Origin: Gp6-AA40 sp036274155
GTDB taxonomy: Bacteria > Acidobacteriota > Vicinamibacteria > Vicinamibacterales > UBA2999
Assembly: GCA_036274155.1 (NCBI GenBank)
Contig: DASUGH010000196.1
Location: 1 to 64,000, forward strand
DNA: 64,000 bases
Direction: 5' to 3'
A program made the position numbers and the translations under genes. The notes under the pieces were generated by a model. That model was not told the origin of the DNA and did not search any database. It was given only the letters and a program-made list of their open reading frames with translations. The first letter of the stretch is position 1. The number at the start of each line of letters is the position of its first letter. Of this stretch, positions 61,040 to 64,000 are shown in pieces.

Positions 61040-61768
61040 CTACCCGAATTTCATCCGAAGCTCGGCAACGAGCGGCAGGTGGTCCGACGCCAGGAGCGAC
61101 AGGCGCGTCCGGGGCAGTTCCACCTTCGCCACTTCAACCTCTCCGTCGTAGTAGATGTGATCCAGGTGCAGAACCGGGAAGACGCCTGGATAGGTGCGCC
61201 GGCGCCGGAGGTGCGCGCGGAGATCGATGCTGTTCAGGCGTTCGGTCAGCATCTGCGTCGCCAGCCCCCGCATCCATTCGTTGAAATCTCCGAGCACCAC
61301 TTTCGGCGTGCCGACGCGGCGGTCGTGGACGATGCCGCTCAGCCGCGTCGCCTGATAGCGACGCTCGAGAAACGCCGTCCCGAGATGGACGTTGTAGAGA
61401 TGCAGCGTGTCGTGGCCGATTCTGACGTCGACGCGCTGGCAGCCTCGCGCCTCGCACGTCTTCCATGAAAGGTCGTAGTGGGTGTGCTGCAGAATGGGAA
61501 ACCGGCTGAGGACGACGTTGCCGAACTGACAGCCGCGGAGATGCCGCACCGGCGCCATGACCCAGCCCATGCCGAGCATGGCGCCAAGCTCCTCGGCGTG
61601 GCCCGCCGTGCGCGGTCCGGCGCCAATCACCTCCTGCAGCGCGACGACGTCGGCGTCGATCGAACGGATGACCTCGGCGATCCGCCCTGGATTCGTCCGG
61701 CCGTCCAGTCCCCGGCACCGGTGCACGTTGTACGTGGCGACGCGCACTGTGCGCCAGTGGTCGGTCAT
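61040..61768 (-). CDS. Endonuclease/exonuclease/phosphatase-family protein
   Basis: The 242-residue protein has the family order: VRVATYNVHRCRGLDGRTNP, VVALQEVIG (metal-binding Glu), LHLYNVHLG, VVLGDFNEWM (the DFN motif) and LASDHLPLVAELR (catalytic Asp-His). It could hydrolyse phosphodiesters in nucleic acid or phospholipid head groups. No signal peptide. Convergent with the small gene at 60791, 24 bases apart. Confidence 0.9.
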   Translation of the reverse strand: MTDHWRTVRVATYNVHRCRGLDGRTNPGRIAEVIRSIDADVVALQEVIGAGPRTAGHAEELGAMLGMGWVMAPVRHLRGCQFGNVVLSRFPILQHTHYDLSWKTCEARGCQRVDVRIGHDTLHLYNVHLGTAFLERRYQATRLSGIVHDRRVGTPKVVLGDFNEWMRGLATQMLTERLNSIDLRAHLRRRRTYPGVFPVLHLDHIYYDGEVEVAKVELPRTRLSLLASDHLPLVAELRMKFG

Positions 61769-61808
61769 CCTGCTGCGTCTGATCCTACCTCCTACCTCCC
61801 ATGTCCTT

Positions 61809-61814
61809 TACAAT
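61809..61814 (+). promoter_or_regulatory. Leaderless-type -10 box
   Basis: TACAAT, six bases and then the ATG at 61821. Confidence 0.4.
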
Positions 61815-61820
61815 CCACCT

Positions 61821-62123
61821 ATGCCGAAACTGAAGAGCGAGCTGGAGGTCCCGTGTCCGTGCTGCGGCGCGACGCTGGTCGTGGACACCAATCTCGGCCG
61901 CGTCGTCTCGCACCGCGAGCCCGAGCGAGGTGACAAACCGGAGCTCTCCGACGCGCAGCGCATCCTCGCGGAGGAAGCGGCTCGGCGAGAGGCGATGTTC
62001 GATCAGTCCTTCCAGGCGGAAAAGACCCGCGGCGATGCGCTGTCGCGACGGTTCGAGGAGGCGCTGCGGCAGGCGCAGGACGAGCCGGTGTCGAAGCCGC
62101 TCAGGGATTTCGACCTCGACTAG
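61821..62123 (+). CDS. Small zinc-ribbon protein of unknown function
   Basis: The 100-residue protein opens with a zinc-ribbon half-site, ELEVPCPCCGATLVVDTNLG, followed by a helical, charged stretch (DAQRILAEEAARREAMFDQS onward) likely to form a coiled coil. This pattern is common in small uncharacterised bacterial proteins. The ATG at 61821 fits the conserved N-terminus and the promoter before it. The 111-bp palindromic element follows the stop by seven bases. Confidence 0.72.
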   Translation: MPKLKSELEVPCPCCGATLVVDTNLGRVVSHREPERGDKPELSDAQRILAEEAARREAMFDQSFQAEKTRGDALSRRFEEALRQAQDEPVSKPLRDFDLD

Positions 62124-62129
62124 GTGAAA

Positions 62130-62240
62130 CGTGAATTGACGGATTGACGGATTGACGGATTTCAATTGACGGATTGACGGATTGACGGATTGACAATTCA
62201 TCAATTCAAATCCGTCAATCCGTCAATCCGTCAATTCACG
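62130..62240. mobile_element. MITE-like palindrome with perfect 33-bp terminal inverted repeats
   Basis: Bases 62130-62162 and 62208-62240 are exact inverse complements, starting CGTGAATTGACGGATTGACG. The 45-base centre holds more TTGACGGA units. The phrase is the same as in the arrays around the four-helix-bundle gene at 46.1-47.0 kb, but no gene is inside. Perfect arms suggest recent formation or strong selection on the structure. Confidence 0.8.
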
Positions 62241-62266
62241 AACTCCTATTCTCCTCATTCTCCTCC

Positions 62267-62977
62267 TCATCCCCGTCGCCGAAATTCCTCGGGTAACTCC
62301 GTCCACCGGTCCCGTCCTGCGTAGTACTTCCACGGCTTGTAGCCATGCGCCTCCCGGAAGGCGCGGTAACGGCGGCGCAGTCTGTCGACGCGCGCGCGTG
62401 AGTAGCGGATGCGCCGATGCGGCCAGTCGAGCAGCACCTGCTCGACCTTCCAGACGTTGGAGGTCGACAGCCGCCAGTCGTAGCCGCCGAGACTACGGAG
62501 ATCGACGACGGTGTAGCCCTTGATGCACCCGGTGAAGTCGACATACGACTCGAAATAGCTGAGGGCCAGTGCGCGCGGCGTGGCGAACATCGGACGCCGT
62601 CCGTGCAGCCCCGGGTCCCGGGAGCGGGCCACCGACCCCCATCCACTCCGTCGGCGATACACGAAGATGACGTGGTCGAGGAGGTCGATCGACTCGAAGC
62701 TGAGCACGAGCGGCGGATAGCCGTGCTGCTCGAGAATCGTGGCCGCCGAAAGCGCGGCCTCGAGGCAGTGAGCCGTCCCGCGCTCCACCACGCCGCGGAA
62801 GCTGCGCAGCGTCTCTCCGTGCTTCTCGGTGTTGTAGCGGAGCGAGTTGAGCCAGCGCTGCACGTCGAGCGGCGTGCGCAACCGGTCCACCAGCCGCCGC
62901 TCCGCGGGAGTCAGCGGCAGCACCGGCGGCTGGATCCGATCAGTTCGCGGCAGCGGGGGTCGCTTTGAGGTCCGCAA
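62267..62977 (-). CDS. Transglutaminase-like (papain-fold) protein
   Basis: The 236-residue protein has a papain-like triad in order: RGTAHCLEAALSAATILEQ (Cys), DLLDHVIFVYRR (His) and ARSRDPGLHGRRP (Asp). This is the pattern of transglutaminase-like proteins that act as proteases, amidases or cross-linkers. The partner substrate is unknown. The start at 62977 overlaps the SCO1 gene by 38 bases; a GTG at 62923 is a possible later start. Confidence 0.7.
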   Translation of the reverse strand: MRTSKRPPLPRTDRIQPPVLPLTPAERRLVDRLRTPLDVQRWLNSLRYNTEKHGETLRSFRGVVERGTAHCLEAALSAATILEQHGYPPLVLSFESIDLLDHVIFVYRRRSGWGSVARSRDPGLHGRRPMFATPRALALSYFESYVDFTGCIKGYTVVDLRSLGGYDWRLSTSNVWKVEQVLLDWPHRRIRYSRARVDRLRRRYRAFREAHGYKPWKYYAGRDRWTELPEEFRRRG

Positions 62978-63794
62978 TCAGCTCGGACGGCGTCCACTCC
63001 TTGCCGGAGCGGAGCTTGACCACACGGCCATCCGGACCGATCACGGCGGTTCGGAGGTTGTGGATGATCTGTGACGGATCCTGTGCGTCGGTCTCGGTGT
63101 AGACGCCGAACTGCTGCCCGAACCGCTTGACCTCCTCCGGATTGCCCGTGAGGAAGGACCACACCGCCGGGTCGGCGCCGAAATGGCGGGCGTGCGCTTT
63201 GAGGACGGGAGGCCGGTCGTAGGCGGGATCGAGGGTCACCGTCAGCAGCCGCACATCGGCCAGGGCGCGATCCGCCTGAATCGCCTTTTGAACCTGCGCG
63301 AACTGGCGGTTCATTCGCGGGCAGAAGTCGGGAATCGGGCAGCGGGTGTAGACGAACGTCAGGGCGATGCGGTGCCCGCGCAGCGAGGCGATCGGCCGCG
63401 ATGCCCCGTCCTGATCGACGAGCGCCTCGTCGGCGATGAGCTCGCCTTCGCGGATTTCGGCGGGCGCGCCCGAGGGCGCCGGCGCGGCGACCGCCTCGTG
63501 CCCCGTCCTGGTCAAGGTGGTCAGGTGCGCGCCGGTGTCCCAGACGACGAGCGTGGCGGTGACCAGATCGCCAGGTTCCCTGCCCTCGAGGAGCGCCGCA
63601 TCCTGCACCGTGAACGGCATTGTCATGCCCATCATGAGCCCTTTGATCTCCTCGTGACGGATCGTGACCTCGCGCCGCTCAGGCGCGATTGCGAGAATCT
63701 GGCCCTTCAACTCGTACTGCTTTTCTGGCGGAGCGTTCCGGCAGGCGGCGCCCGCCGCCAGGACAGCCAGCAGCAGAACAACACAGCGGACCAT
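62940..63794 (-). CDS. SCO1/SenC-like copper chaperone with CusF-type N-terminal domain
   Basis: The 284-residue protein has a lipoprotein-like signal (LAVLAAGAACRNAPP). Residues about 25-90 match the CusF-like copper-binding domain (VTIRHEEIKGLMMGMTMPF, with the Met cluster). Residues about 115-275 are an SCO1/thioredoxin-like domain with ALTFVYTRCPIPDFCPRMNR and the later copper-binding His in SQIIHNLRTAVIG. The cysteines are spaced CX5C instead of the usual CX3C. SCO1 proteins deliver copper to cytochrome oxidase; the CusF part could hold copper in reserve. It follows the divergent ABC gene region. Confidence 0.9.
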   Translation of the reverse strand: MVRCVVLLLAVLAAGAACRNAPPEKQYELKGQILAIAPERREVTIRHEEIKGLMMGMTMPFTVQDAALLEGREPGDLVTATLVVWDTGAHLTTLTRTGHEAVAAPAPSGAPAEIREGELIADEALVDQDGASRPIASLRGHRIALTFVYTRCPIPDFCPRMNRQFAQVQKAIQADRALADVRLLTVTLDPAYDRPPVLKAHARHFGADPAVWSFLTGNPEEVKRFGQQFGVYTETDAQDPSQIIHNLRTAVIGPDGRVVKLRSGKEWTPSELIADLKATPAAAN

Positions 63795-63866
63795 CCGTCC
63801 AATGTAGCATTTCTACGCCCGCTCTCAGGTCAGCAGACCACGAAGGTGCCCCGGGGGCACCGCGGA

Positions 63867-64000
63867 ATGGACGGTAACGTGAACACGGCGCTCCATCTGA
63901 AAAGCCTGATCAAGACCTTCGGTGAGACCGTCGCCGTGCGCGACATGGATCTCGTGGTCCCGGCCGGCGCGCTGTATGGCGTCATCGGGCCGAACGGCGC
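63867..64000 (+). CDS. ABC transporter ATP-binding protein, N-terminal fragment (cut by window edge)
   Basis: Only the first 44 residues are present: ALHLKSLIKTFGETVAVRDM, then LVVPAGALYGVIGPNGA, the first strands and the start of the Walker A loop (GPNGA...) of an ABC ATPase. ATG 63867 or GTG 63879 are possible starts. It is divergent from the SCO1 gene. The transported substrate cannot be inferred. Confidence 0.85.
   Translation, partial: MDGNVNTALHLKSLIKTFGETVAVRDMDLVVPAGALYGVIGPNG

Overview
The window is a GC-rich bacterial chromosome segment with dense coding. Gene content points to Acidobacteriota, probably the Vicinamibacteria (inference). The pointers are a DUF4142 protein, a three-domain peptidase/TolB/barrel protein, CadC-like winged-helix/TPR regulators, three copies of a secreted 'PDLxG' family, and intergenic arrays of short phrases. 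There are no rRNA, tRNA, CRISPR or prophage genes.

Layout. 1-3750 is a pyruvate dehydrogenase operon (aceE 3' end, aceF, lpd); lipA, needed to lipoylate E2, lies at 45.2 kb. 3.9-7.3 kb holds a secreted metallo-beta-lactamase-fold protein, an FKBP isomerase, a RHH/MazF toxin-antitoxin pair and a cupin. 7.4-10.3 kb is one large LuxR-type ATPase regulator, followed by decayed gene relics. 11.2-14.6 kb is a succinate dehydrogenase operon of the mycobacterial Sdh1 type. 14.6-18.3 kb holds a DUF4142 protein, a truncated DUF3667 gene, a PDLxG protein, and a TerC transporter under a yybP-ykoY (Mn2+) riboswitch. 18.3-20.6 kb encodes an unusual fusion of a trypsin-like protease with an S1/P1 nuclease-phospholipase C domain. 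21.8-27.1 kb has a spermidine-synthase-like membrane protein and an ECF41 sigma-factor locus with two exact predicted ECF41 promoters.

28.5-39.7 kb is a minus-strand operon of eight genes, mostly joined by ATGA overlaps: desaturase, CarS-like cytidylyltransferase, PEP-synthase-like phosphotransferase, UbiA-like protein, methyltransferase, PlsC acyltransferase, fatty acyl-AMP ligase, and an ACP-thioester reductase-kinase fusion. Together they look like a pathway that loads a fatty acid on an ACP, reduces it to aldehyde or alcohol, phosphorylates it and builds an unusual, perhaps ether-type, lipid (inference). 39.8-45.2 kb has a CadC-like regulator, a methyltransferase/hydrolase fusion and a GT39-like membrane protein. 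46.1-47.0 kb is a four-helix-bundle gene bracketed by inverted TTGACGGA arrays, and a cargo-free 111-bp palindrome with the same phrase sits at 62.1 kb. 47.7-54.5 kb holds tandem cupredoxins and an operon of outer-membrane protein, cupredoxin, histidine kinase and NtrC-type regulator. 54.6-64 kb holds a ferredoxin, the peptidase/propeller/barrel protein, an ECF sigma/anti-sigma/thioredoxin set, a nuclease-fold protein, a transglutaminase-like protein, a SCO1 protein and the start of an ABC transporter ATPase.

Two layers of non-coding structure recur: inverted arrays of 8-9-bp phrases, and small palindromes with arms that differ from copy to copy around a constant CTNNAG core. Both are described under the findings.
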